A DNA stretch of 24,334 nucleotides from JABDBK01 sp964453575 (GTDB taxonomy: Bacteria > Pseudomonadota > Gammaproteobacteria > DSM-16500), in the NCBI GenBank assembly GCA_964453575.1, contig CAYVRW010000030.1, positions 1 to 24,334 on the forward strand, given 5' to 3'. Position 1 is the stretch's first letter. Every line of letters starts with the position of its first letter. A model generated the notes under the pieces. That model was not told where the DNA came from, searched no databases, and worked only from the letters and a program-made list of their open reading frames with translations. Shown here piece by piece: positions 1 through 7,379 of the stretch. The position numbers were made by a program, and so were the translations under genes.

Positions 1-72
1 GCTCCTCAGCGCCGTGCCCACCAGCGGATTGGTGGGCACGTCGCTGAGGAGCGCTCCGTTGCCCACCCTACG
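1..72. repeat. REP-like palindromic repeat with long hairpin
   Basis: Positions 1-22 and 31-52 are reverse complements with one mismatch, separated by an 8-base loop (AGCGGATT). This gives a very stable GC-rich stem in an AT-rich genome. A third block, GCCCACC at 61-67, repeats the inner part of the left arm and could compete for pairing with GGTGGGC at 31-37. On the minus strand the element starts with GTAGGGTGGGC, resembling the GTAG head of REP elements mobilised by TnpA-REP transposases; that link is inference. It lies directly after the gltX stop codon, so the stem could also stop or stabilise the gltX transcript. The element may continue beyond the left edge. Confidence 0.75.
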
Positions 73-73
73 A

Positions 74-1459
74 TTATATCTTGGCCAAAGCAGTGGTTAA
101 CCGCGCCAATGTTTTTTCTTTACCCAATAAAACCAAGGTGATATCAATCGGTGGAGAAATAGTATCCCCTGTTACTGCCACACGCAAAGGCTGCGCTATT
201 TTACCCATTTTTACATCCAAATTCTTTGCAGTGGTCTCAATCACCTGATGAATGGCCTCTTTAGACCAATCAGAGAGGTTTTCTAAGGCTTGTTCGATGG
301 CTCTTAAAGCTGGAGCAATCTCTGCTGTTAAATGCTTACTAACAGCTTCAGGATTGTATTGTACGTCACCATAAAAATAACGGCTCTTTTCTGCCATTTC
401 GGCAAGCGTTTTAACACGTTCTGCTTGTACTTTAACGATCTCTGTCAATGGGGGGCCTTGGGTCACATCGATATTTAAACGCTGCATATGCCAAGCTAAT
501 TCTTTGGCCACATGCTCTGGGCTGCTGGTTTTCATATAATGTTGATTGAGCCATAAAAGTTTTTCAGGATTAAATGCAGCGGGTGCCTTATTTATTCCTT
601 TAATATCAAATAATTTTATCAATTCATCGCGCGAAAATTTTTCCTGATCACCATATGACCAACCTAAGCGTACTAAATAATTCAATAATGCTTCGGGTAA
701 AAATCCTTCTTCTCGGTACTGCATCACGGAGACTGCGCCATGACGTTTAGAAAGACGTTTGCCATCAGGTCCTAAAATCATCGATACATGCGCATAATGC
801 GGTGGTGTTGCGTTTAAAGCACGTAAAATATTAATTTGGCGCGGGGTATTATTGATATGATCATCGCCGCGTATGACATGGGTAATTTTCATGTCCAAAT
901 CATCCACCACAACGGTAAAATTATAAGTAGGCGATCCATCACTGCGCGCAATAATTAAATCGTCTAATTCCATATTGCTAAAAACCAATTTGCCACGAAT
1001 TAAATCATCGAATTCTACTGCACCTTCCGTTGGATTTTTAAAACGTATGACAAAGGGGCCGGATTTTGGTTCTATTAAATTGCGGCAAAAACCATCGTAA
1101 CGAGGCTTTTCTTTTTTCGCTGTTTGTTCATTTCGTAAGGTTTCCAAACGTTCTTTTGAACAATAACAACGATAGGCTTTGCCTTCTTTTAATAATTGAT
1201 CAGCCACCTCCCGATAACGATCAAACCGTTTCGTTTGATAATATGGGCCTTCATCATAATGAAGATCTAACCATTGCATAGCATCTAAAATGGCTTGCAC
1301 AGACTCAGGCGTAGAACGTTCTAAATCGGTATCTTCGATTCGTAAAATGAATTTGCCTTGGGTTTTCTTTGCATATAACCAACAATACAAGGCGGTACGT
1401 GCACCACCCACATGCAAATAACCCGTAGGACTGGGCGCAAAACGCGTAATGACTGTCAT
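74..1459 (-). CDS. gltX: Glutamate--tRNA ligase (GluRS)
   Basis: This class I aminoacyl-tRNA synthetase charges tRNA-Glu with glutamate in the cytoplasm. The 461 residues match the usual family length (about 470). Visible signatures are the HIGH-type motif HVGG at residues 16-19, the KMSKS-type motif KRLSKRHG at 234-241, and a zinc-site-like cysteine set (C98, C100, C125) in the insertion domain. The C-terminal anticodon-binding helices are complete, ending ...LARLTTALAKI. The ATG at 1457-1459 is preceded by an AAGAG ribosome-binding sequence that is part of a perfect 12-bp palindrome (1460-1471). The gene diverges from the tRNA-Val gene; a TTGCCC (1518-1523) / TTATAT (1494-1499) pair with an 18-bp spacer is a plausible promoter. 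Some gammaproteobacteria carry two GluRS paralogs, so whether this is the only copy cannot be told here. Confidence 0.96.
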   Translation of the reverse strand: MTVITRFAPSPTGYLHVGGARTALYCWLYAKKTQGKFILRIEDTDLERSTPESVQAILDAMQWLDLHYDEGPYYQTKRFDRYREVADQLLKEGKAYRCYCSKERLETLRNEQTAKKEKPRYDGFCRNLIEPKSGPFVIRFKNPTEGAVEFDDLIRGKLVFSNMELDDLIIARSDGSPTYNFTVVVDDLDMKITHVIRGDDHINNTPRQINILRALNATPPHYAHVSMILGPDGKRLSKRHGAVSVMQYREEGFLPEALLNYLVRLGWSYGDQEKFSRDELIKLFDIKGINKAPAAFNPEKLLWLNQHYMKTSSPEHVAKELAWHMQRLNIDVTQGPPLTEIVKVQAERVKTLAEMAEKSRYFYGDVQYNPEAVSKHLTAEIAPALRAIEQALENLSDWSKEAIHQVIETTAKNLDVKMGKIAQPLRVAVTGDTISPPIDITLVLLGKEKTLARLTTALAKI

Positions 1460-1493
1460 AAGAGTACTCTTTTGCTCAAAAAAGCGATAGTAT

Positions 1494-1523
1494 ATATAAG
1501 ATTGACCTGAGACTAAAGGGCAA
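1494..1523 (-). promoter_or_regulatory. Candidate gltX promoter
   Basis: Read on the minus strand, TTGCCC and TTATAT are separated by 18 bp and lie about 35 bp upstream of the gltX ATG. The -35 box falls inside the spacer of the divergent tRNA promoter, so the two promoters would overlap. The match is moderate. Confidence 0.4.
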
Positions 1524-1530
1524 ATAGAAT
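1502..1530 (+). promoter_or_regulatory. Sigma-70 promoter of the tRNA-Val gene
   Basis: TTGACC (1502-1507) and TAGAAT (1525-1530) are separated by exactly 17 bp. Each box differs from consensus at one position. The mature tRNA begins 9 bases after the -10 box, so the 5' leader must be only a base or two. A GC-rich stretch (CGCGGG) follows the -10 box, which is typical of stringently controlled stable-RNA promoters; that control is inference. Confidence 0.85.
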
Positions 1531-1538
1531 GTTCTCGC

Positions 1539-1613
1539 GGGCGATTAGCTCAGCGGGAGAGCACTGCCTTCACACGGCAGGGGTCATTGGTTCGATCCCA
1601 ATATCGCCCACCA
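1539..1613 (+). tRNA. tRNA-Val (anticodon CAC)
   Basis: A full cloverleaf can be drawn by hand. The 7-bp acceptor stem is GGGCGAT (1539-1545) with ATCGCCC (1603-1609). The D arm is GCTC/GAGC. The anticodon stem CTGCC/GGCAG (1564-1568/1576-1580) closes the loop TTCACAC with anticodon CAC at 1571-1573. The T arm carries the TTCGATC loop. The discriminator base is A1610 and the CCA end is encoded (1611-1613). CAC reads the valine codon GUG. No other tRNA is nearby. Confidence 0.96.
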
Positions 1614-1624
1614 AAAAATCCCCC

Positions 1625-1662
1625 CGGCCTAACGGCCGACCCCCTTTTTCAAAGGGGGTTTT
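1625..1662. terminator. Bidirectional terminator after tRNA-Val and the acyl-ligase fusion
   Basis: An 8-bp stem CCCCCTTT/AAAGGGGG (1640-1647/1651-1658) with loop TTC is followed by TTTT on the plus strand, ending the tRNA transcript. On the minus strand it is followed by a second small hairpin (1625-1629/1634-1638) and then a run of six T. The TGA stop of the minus-strand gene (1649-1651) sits in the loop and adjoining base, so the last codons of that gene form the terminator stem. Confidence 0.85.
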
Positions 1663-4465
1663 GATTGGTCGGGCCGGCAACGACTAAATCCAATGTCGGT
1701 TCGCCGCAATATTTTGCTATCATTTGTCTAGTTTCAGACCGCAACCGCACGACTTCTTGCCAATCATTTGCTTCTGGAATCATAGGCTCACAAACAGTCA
1801 CTTCAATTTTGGTAGGAGACAATAAAATAGAACCGTCTCTCAATAACTTTCGGGTATTTTTTAATGCAATAGGACAAAGCGGCGTTTTAGTATCCACGGA
1901 CAATTGAAAAGCACCTGTTTTAAAAGGCCGCAAGCCACTAGCATAAGTAAACGTTCCTTCCGGATAGATCATGATAGGATTGCCCATTTCTAATGCCTTT
2001 TTAATCTGCTTAGTATCTTCCACATTTTGGGAAAAATCCCAACGATCCACGGTAATAAAACCTAATTTTTTAATAGCACTTGCAATGATTGGGGCTTTTA
2101 ATAATTCTTTTTTACCAATAAATAAAGTTCCAGATGGTAATATAGAAAATAAAATTAAAGCATCTGTGTAACTAAAATGATTTGCTACATAAATCATGGG
2201 TTTTGCTTGATGCAAACGAGATGCATGATCGACTGCAATGCGACAGCCTGCCAACAAAAATAATAGTTTAAAACTTATCTTAAGTATTTTAGAGGCTATC
2301 TTTTTTGGCGTTATTAAAACCGAGAGCCAAACAGGAAGAATCATGATTAAGATAATTATTCCAACATACGCGGTATAAACAAAACGCAAACTTTTATTAG
2401 CAAATTGTTTAATACGTTTTTTAAATCCTGAAAACCATAACGTTGCCATTTGCAGATGAACTGCACGACTTTTACCTGATAATTCTCCTTTTAAAAAAGA
2501 GTCTTTGCATTGTGAACGCTGCAATTTACCACTGGATGTTTTTGGAATTTTTCGTAAGGGAACAATAACTATTTGATCAGGCGGAACTCCTATATTAATA
2601 GCCACTTGTTCTGTGATTTCATCCATTAATTTCTTTTGATCAAGAGGATCAGTCAGTTTGGATTCCGCTGCAATAATTAATTTTTCAGTTCCTATCGCAG
2701 GGTCGGATACACCAAACGCAATCACACAACCTTTGCGCACACCTTGAATATTGCCAACGACTTCTTCAATGCTTTCAGGGAAAATGTTACGCCCTGCTTT
2801 AATGATCACATCTTTTTTGCGGCCTGTTATAAATAATTCACCGTCTGCAATATAACCTAAATCGCCAGTTCCCCACCAACCATCAAAATAAACAGCTTGA
2901 GTGGCTGCAGGATTGCGATAATAACCCTGCATGGCCGAAGGCCCGCGAAATTGCACATTACCGACATAACGTTCTTCTAATGCAACAATATTATCATCCA
3001 CTATTCTTATTTCATGACCTGGAATGGCAACACCCTCAGAAACAAATAATAAAGAATCTTTTTCCTGGGTGGTAATCACTGCTTGTTTATTTTTTTCAAA
3101 TGGTTCACGAGCAATCTTATCAACTCTAAATTCTCTATTTAAGACTGGAACCGTTAATGCCACCGTATCTTCTGCTAAACCATACACAGGACAAAATGTT
3201 TCTTTCTTAAAACCGTATTTTTTAAAACGTTGATAAAATCGTTCTAATGTATGTGGATTAACTGCTTCTGCACCATTAAATGACAAACGCCAACCACTTA
3301 AATCTAACCCTTCTAACATGTCATCATCAATTTTTTTCACACATAATTCATAAGCAAAATTCGGTGCTGCCGATAAGGTTGCTCTATGATAATGAATACT
3401 CCATAACCATCGCTCAGGCCTGTTTAAAAAAGATAACGGCGACATAATAATAATAGGAAGTCCGAAATATAAGCTGCACAACCAACTCATTAAACCCATG
3501 TCATGATAAAGCGGCAACCAACTGACCACTGCATCAGTCGGCTTAATTTGCACTGCTTTTTCAATCGCGTGAAGATTTGCTAAAATATTTTCATGATTTA
3601 ACAATACGCCTTTAGGGTCACCCGTACTTCCGGATGAATATTGAATCAATGCAGCTTGATCTATGGTACGCGGAATATTTGGAAGTGCACCGCTATTATT
3701 TAACAAACCATTGGCATTAACCACTGCTTTTAAGCTGGGAATAGAGGGTTGCAATAATTTTCCAAGTCGTTCTGCCTTAGAAAAAGTAATTAATATCCGA
3801 ACTTCAGCATTATTTAAAATTTTAACTTCACGTAAAGCATATTCTTCAATTTTATCCATACGAAACGGCGGATAAACAGGTACCGGAATCGCACCTGCTA
3901 ATAAAATACCAAAAAATGATTGAAAAAATTCTTTGCCTGTGGGCAACATGATGGCTATTGTGTCGTCGGGTTTTATACCCAAGGCTATTAAACCGTTTGC
4001 GACACTGGAGGCTTTAGAAAGTAATTCTCCATAGGTAATAACCTCTTCATCACCTTTTTCATCTTGTAATAAAATGTGCGGGCGATTCGGTTCACGCAGC
4101 GCATATTGAATAAGCACATCTTGCAAAGTTTTAACAGCGGTTAAATCTATTTCTATATTTTCTAAAACAGGTGAAGACACATGTTTCATAAAAAATTTTT
4201 TAGCAGGCGATGCGACCATCACCGCTTCTGCAATAGCCTTTATGGTATCTGCTTCAGCTAACACACTATCCGGTAATTGAATATCAAACATTTTCTCTAC
4301 ACGATGCAGCAGTTCTACTTTACCTAATGAATCAATGCCTAATTGCTTTTCTAATGACGCATCCAAGGCAATCGCACGTACCGCACGTTCGGTTTCTTGT
4401 TCTAATAAAAATTGACGAGTTAATAAAAGTAATTGAGATTCAACTATAGGTAATTTTTTTTCCAT
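1649..4465 (-). CDS. ACP / fatty-acyl adenylating / PlsC acyltransferase fusion
   Basis: A 938-residue fusion of three enzyme parts. Residues about 10-85 are an acyl-carrier domain with GIDSL; Ser46 is the expected phosphopantetheine site. Residues about 110-660 are an adenylate-forming ligase: P-loop YSSGSTGDPKG at 276-286, GLAEDT at 429-434, TGDLGY at 533-538 and catalytic Lys646 in TSSGKL. The wording around YPPFRMDKIEEY and SWLPLYHDMGL resembles fatty-acyl-AMP ligases. Two hydrophobic helices follow (about 696-718 and 727-741). Residues about 750-930 are a glycerolipid acyltransferase with the catalytic NHFSYTD box (762-768) and YPEGTF (834-839). The likely job is to activate a free fatty acid as acyl-AMP, load it on its own ACP domain and pass it to a lysophospholipid at the membrane, similar to Aas but with the domains in a different order. 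The exact substrate is unknown. It diverges from gloB with only 41 bp between the start codons. Confidence 0.88.
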   Translation of the reverse strand: MEKKLPIVESQLLLLTRQFLLEQETERAVRAIALDASLEKQLGIDSLGKVELLHRVEKMFDIQLPDSVLAEADTIKAIAEAVMVASPAKKFFMKHVSSPVLENIEIDLTAVKTLQDVLIQYALREPNRPHILLQDEKGDEEVITYGELLSKASSVANGLIALGIKPDDTIAIMLPTGKEFFQSFFGILLAGAIPVPVYPPFRMDKIEEYALREVKILNNAEVRILITFSKAERLGKLLQPSIPSLKAVVNANGLLNNSGALPNIPRTIDQAALIQYSSGSTGDPKGVLLNHENILANLHAIEKAVQIKPTDAVVSWLPLYHDMGLMSWLCSLYFGLPIIIMSPLSFLNRPERWLWSIHYHRATLSAAPNFAYELCVKKIDDDMLEGLDLSGWRLSFNGAEAVNPHTLERFYQRFKKYGFKKETFCPVYGLAEDTVALTVPVLNREFRVDKIAREPFEKNKQAVITTQEKDSLLFVSEGVAIPGHEIRIVDDNIVALEERYVGNVQFRGPSAMQGYYRNPAATQAVYFDGWWGTGDLGYIADGELFITGRKKDVIIKAGRNIFPESIEEVVGNIQGVRKGCVIAFGVSDPAIGTEKLIIAAESKLTDPLDQKKLMDEITEQVAINIGVPPDQIVIVPLRKIPKTSSGKLQRSQCKDSFLKGELSGKSRAVHLQMATLWFSGFKKRIKQFANKSLRFVYTAYVGIIILIMILPVWLSVLITPKKIASKILKISFKLLFLLAGCRIAVDHASRLHQAKPMIYVANHFSYTDALILFSILPSGTLFIGKKELLKAPIIASAIKKLGFITVDRWDFSQNVEDTKQIKKALEMGNPIMIYPEGTFTYASGLRPFKTGAFQLSVDTKTPLCPIALKNTRKLLRDGSILLSPTKIEVTVCEPMIPEANDWQEVVRLRSETRQMIAKYCGEPTLDLVVAGPTNQNPL

Positions 4466-4506
4466 GGTTTATCATTATCCTTACTTACGCTTGAGGGCAT
4501 ATTATA

Positions 4507-5310
4507 ATGGCAATTTCCGCTGAAATAATACCACTATGTGCGTTACGTGATAATTACATTTGGACGATCATTGATCGCGCCGCTGACACGGCGTATGTGG
4601 TTGATCCAGGTGATGCAGCGCCGATTTTTAAAGTCTTAGAACAATACAATTTGTCATTATCTGGTATTTTAATAACCCACCATCATCATGATCATTCGGG
4701 TGGAGTTTTAGACTTACTCCATCAATATCCAGCCATTCCAGTCTATGGCTCTCATCGTAGTCCTCTACCTTTTATTACCCATCATGTCAAAGAAGGTGAT
4801 GAAATTGCCTTGGCTGATATCATATTAAAAGCTATCGAAATACCTGGGCATACGTTAGACCACACGGCTTATGTTGGAAATAACTGGTTATTTTCGGGAG
4901 ATACGTTATTTAGCATGGGGTGCGGTAAAATTTTTGAAGGTACACCGGAGCAAATGTATCATTCATTACAAAAATTAGCGGCACTACCTCCTGATACCAA
5001 AGTATTTTGTGGGCATGAATATACCTTGGCTAATCTTGCTTTTGCAAAACATGTTGAACCTGATAATGCTTTCATTAAAGAAAAAATCAAGCAGATGAAT
5101 GAACTAATAGCAGTGGGTAAACCTACTTTGCCTTCTACTATGGCTGAAGAAAATAAATTGAATCCTTTCTTACGTTGTGCTGATCCTCCTATCATTCAAG
5201 CCGTTGAAAATTATGCAAAGCAAACCTTAACCAATCCGGTTAAGGTATTTGCGGTCTTAAGAGAATGGAAGAACCACTTTAAATTAAAAGGATTATCCAA
5301 AACGAAGTAA
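4507..5310 (+). CDS. gloB: Hydroxyacylglutathione hydrolase (glyoxalase II)
   Basis: A metallo-beta-lactamase-fold hydrolase that releases D-lactate and glutathione from S-lactoylglutathione, the second step of methylglyoxal detoxification in the cytoplasm. The 267 residues fit the family. The binuclear metal site is intact: THHHHDH at 57-63 gives H58, H60, D62 and H63; H115 lies in PGHT, D132 in SGDT and H170 in CGHEY. The C-terminal substrate-binding helices are present. A GAGGG sequence (4493-4497) nine bases before the ATG supports the start. The last 18 bases overlap the end of the convergent small gene on the other strand. Confidence 0.94.
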   Translation: MAISAEIIPLCALRDNYIWTIIDRAADTAYVVDPGDAAPIFKVLEQYNLSLSGILITHHHHDHSGGVLDLLHQYPAIPVYGSHRSPLPFITHHVKEGDEIALADIILKAIEIPGHTLDHTAYVGNNWLFSGDTLFSMGCGKIFEGTPEQMYHSLQKLAALPPDTKVFCGHEYTLANLAFAKHVEPDNAFIKEKIKQMNELIAVGKPTLPSTMAEENKLNPFLRCADPPIIQAVENYAKQTLTNPVKVFAVLREWKNHFKLKGLSKTK

Positions 5311-5640
5311 AGAAGCTAGAGAAAAAGGTTCTTCTTTAGATAGTGTTGATTTTTCATGCTCACTTACTTTATCAGCGTGTTGTTTCAAAGGTTCTTCTTT
5401 AGATGGTGCTGACTTTTCATGCTCACTTATTTCATGAGCGTATTGTTCCGCAGTATTTTTATGAAATAATCTAAAAAAGAAACCTTCTTTTTGTTCTACA
5501 GGCTTTGCCTCGTAGTAGTTGTAGCTGCGCATACGCTCATGATATACGCCACCAGCCATGAAAAACCTGCAAGAATCATCATCACACTCATCAGGTGCTG
5601 CTCCTAAATAACCTATGAAAGTACCTGTACCGTTGGGCAT
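5293..5640 (-). CDS. Small hypothetical protein with SEHEKS/SKEEP repeats
   Basis: 115 residues, no recognised family. The start chosen is the ATG at 5638-5640, because GGAG lies five bases upstream and a strong promoter lies at 5698-5726; an upstream in-frame ATG at 5742 lies beyond that promoter and inside a terminator stem. The N-terminal half is Gly-rich with a CDDDSC cluster and MAGGVYHERMRSYNYYE. The C-terminal half is charged and contains two copies of a 21-residue unit (SEHEKSxxSKEEP). The tail is SKEEPFSLASLLRFG, an acidic pair followed by hydrophobic residues; this loosely resembles the E-block secretion signal of Dot/Icm substrates, which is only a hypothesis. No signal peptide or membrane helix is evident. 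The 3' end overlaps the end of gloB by 18 bp. Confidence 0.7.
   Translation of the reverse strand: MPNGTGTFIGYLGAAPDECDDDSCRFFMAGGVYHERMRSYNYYEAKPVEQKEGFFFRLFHKNTAEQYAHEISEHEKSAPSKEEPLKQHADKVSEHEKSTLSKEEPFSLASLLRFG
5324..5449. repeat. Two tandem 63-bp repeats
   Basis: Positions 5324-5386 and 5387-5449 are diverged copies of one 63-bp unit. Both begin AAAGGTTCTTCTTTAGAT and share TTTTCATGCTCACTTA. Since 63 is a multiple of three, the repeat encodes a 21-residue unit in frame in the minus-strand gene, so copy number can change without a frameshift. Confidence 0.85.
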
Positions 5641-5697
5641 AAAAACTCCAATACTATAATTATTAATAAAAAAAACAACAGAAATAAAAGCAGGGGG

Positions 5698-5726
5698 ATT
5701 ATCTACGAAAAAGTCTACCAAGTCAA
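5698..5726 (-). promoter_or_regulatory. Sigma-70 promoter of the small repeat-protein gene
   Basis: On the minus strand TTGACT (5721-5726) and GATAAT (5698-5703) are spaced by 17 bp, immediately downstream of the MFS gene terminator. This gives the small gene its own transcript, with a leader of roughly 50 bases before the ATG at 5640. Confidence 0.75.
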
Positions 5727-5730
5727 AACA

Positions 5731-5759
5731 AAAAGCCGGCAAATGCCGGCCTTTTGTTT
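5731..5759. terminator. Bidirectional intrinsic terminator
   Basis: GCCGGC (5735-5740) and GCCGGC (5745-5750) form a hairpin around AAAT. It is followed by CTTTTGTTTTTT on the plus strand and by TTTTTGTTTT on the minus strand. It closes the MFS gene on the minus strand and any read-through from gloB on the plus strand. Confidence 0.85.
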
Positions 5760-5773
5760 TTTATATCATCACA

Positions 5774-7057
5774 CTATTTAATTTTTTTCAAACCTACTAA
5801 GCAACATAAACCCATCAACAAATAAATGGGCAGCAACGCCAATGCCATATGATAGCTTTGCAAGGAAAACACATGCACGCCATCGATCACGGCGCCATTC
5901 CAAGATAAATCTAAAATTTTGCCAATCAATGGTTCGGTAAATGATCCAAACAGTGCATCACCGGTGTTAATGAGCGCAACCACCGTGGCAGCTAAACCCA
6001 AAGAGTTCATAGCCTTGCCTAATGGAAAACTCAACATAAAAACGCCAGTACCTAAACCAAATAAAAGTAATAAGCTTCCGAATAACCATAAAGGAATGCT
6101 AGTGATATAAATCGCGATAAATAATGAAATCAAGGCAAGCGTCGTTCCTATAATCATAACGCGTACACTATCACCCAAACGGTCTGCTAGAAAACCAAAT
6201 AATGGGCCGCCTACTGCTAATCCAATAAAAATTAAAGAAGTAAAATAAGCTGCTTCTGTGGAAGTTAAGTGATGCGCCACTTCGAAAAATGGATTACCCC
6301 ATAAGCCGCCTAATACTGCAATAGGCGTAAAAGCTAATCCACTATAAAGTGTTAGCAGCCAATTTTTTTTATCTTTAAATAATGCGCGGATATCGGCTAG
6401 CTTAATCATGTTAGTTTTAGTAGAAGCTGTTGTTTTCTTATCTTTCACTACCAGAAAAAATATCACTGCAAATACTACGCCAAAAATGCCGCAGTAAATT
6501 AAACTTTCTCGCCAACCTGAATGATTGACTAATAAAGTTAATGGAACCTGACCACATAAAGCACCCGCCATCGCTGCTGTTGCTAACAAACCATCCACAA
6601 AAGCCACTTGATTGGGTCTAAACCATAAAGCTGACATTTTCATGTAACTTACGGTGGCAAATGCTGTTCCTGCTCCCATCAACGCACGTGAAAGTTGCGC
6701 TGCAATAATAGAATGGGTATTAGCAAATGCAAATGCACCTGCTGCACATAATAAAATGGCAAAAGCGGTTAAATAACGTGGACTATATCGATCTAATAAA
6801 GGCCCTACAAATAATTGTGTTACTAAATAAGCATAAAAATAAGTAGCTGCCAAATTTCCTAAACCCGCACCATTGACATGAAACTCAGCCATCAAATCTT
6901 TCGTCATCACACTGGGTGATACTTGCAATACATATTTAAAAAATAAAAAGAATGCGCACAGCGTAATAATTACCCATGGGTAATACAATACATTGTTACG
7001 CATGAAGGAAGTTTCTGCGGCAGAGCTAACACCAGCTATATTTTGGTTTGTATTCAT
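5774..7057 (-). CDS. Major facilitator superfamily transporter
   Basis: A 427-residue inner-membrane protein with about 12 hydrophobic helices. The loop between helices 2 and 3 carries a motif-A-like GPLLDRYSPRYL (85-96), and the matching loop in the second half reads FLADRLGDSVR; both are typical of MFS carriers. The N-terminal part KYVLQVSPSVMTKDLM resembles organic-anion or sugar-phosphate type MFS proteins of intracellular gammaproteobacteria. The substrate cannot be named from sequence. The ATG at 7055-7057 has a weak GAGA ribosome-binding sequence upstream. The gene appears monocistronic, ending at the terminator at 5731-5759. Confidence 0.87.
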   Translation of the reverse strand: MNTNQNIAGVSSAAETSFMRNNVLYYPWVIITLCAFFLFFKYVLQVSPSVMTKDLMAEFHVNGAGLGNLAATYFYAYLVTQLFVGPLLDRYSPRYLTAFAILLCAAGAFAFANTHSIIAAQLSRALMGAGTAFATVSYMKMSALWFRPNQVAFVDGLLATAAMAGALCGQVPLTLLVNHSGWRESLIYCGIFGVVFAVIFFLVVKDKKTTASTKTNMIKLADIRALFKDKKNWLLTLYSGLAFTPIAVLGGLWGNPFFEVAHHLTSTEAAYFTSLIFIGLAVGGPLFGFLADRLGDSVRVMIIGTTLALISLFIAIYITSIPLWLFGSLLLLFGLGTGVFMLSFPLGKAMNSLGLAATVVALINTGDALFGSFTEPLIGKILDLSWNGAVIDGVHVFSLQSYHMALALLPIYLLMGLCCLVGLKKIK

Positions 7058-7379
7058 AATTTATCTCATATTGCATTAAATTTTTACTAGAGGTTTTTTT
7101 TAGTTTCGCTCTTCGATCTCCCGTCCTAGTGTGGCAAAACATCAGTGGCCACTAGAACAGGCAAATAACGCTAATGACTCGGATGACGACATTGACAGGA
7201 ATCTCTATATCATGAGCATAGCTACCCATAGAGATTTTATGGGATCCCAAAGGTGAGTTTCGTTCTATTTTTGTGCTAAATGTGCTCATAAGTTAATTAG
7301 TATATCACATTATCATTGCAATCAAACAAGTTTTTTTAATATTAAACATTAAATAAAATCAATAGGTTACACAAAATTG
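7058..7379. other. 322-bp intergenic region with palindromes and a possible gene remnant
   Basis: Lies between the MFS start and the tex stop. The middle (about 7104-7256) looks less AT-rich than its flanks. It is open in one plus-strand frame from 7104 to a TGA at 7254-7256, with protein-like content (...NDSDDDIDRNLYIMSIATH...) but no upstream ATG, which suggests a decayed gene end. It also holds inverted repeats: AATCTCTAT/ATAGAGATT (7200-7208/7228-7236), the palindrome TGGGATCCCA (7240-7249), and CTAGTG...CACTAG arms around AGTGGCCACT (7126-7155). No convincing promoter for the MFS gene was found. The flank at 7290-7379 is plain AT-rich sequence. Confidence 0.4.
7152..7289 (-). CDS. Possible 45-residue small protein (doubtful)
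   Basis: An ATG-started frame on the minus strand encoding MSTFSTKIERNSPLG...VISVICLF, polar at first and hydrophobic at the end. A TATACT -10-like box lies about 10 bases upstream, but there is no ribosome-binding sequence and no recognisable family. The opposite strand is open over the same stretch, so at most one of the two is likely to be, or to have been, a gene. Confidence 0.2.
   Translation of the reverse strand: MSTFSTKIERNSPLGSHKISMGSYAHDIEIPVNVVIRVISVICLF

Noticed and set aside
7325..7350. TTAATATT-like repeats resembling a PmrA box
   Set aside because: The spacing of the repeated TTAAT units does not match the tandem PmrA consensus, and such words are expected by chance in AT-rich intergenic DNA.
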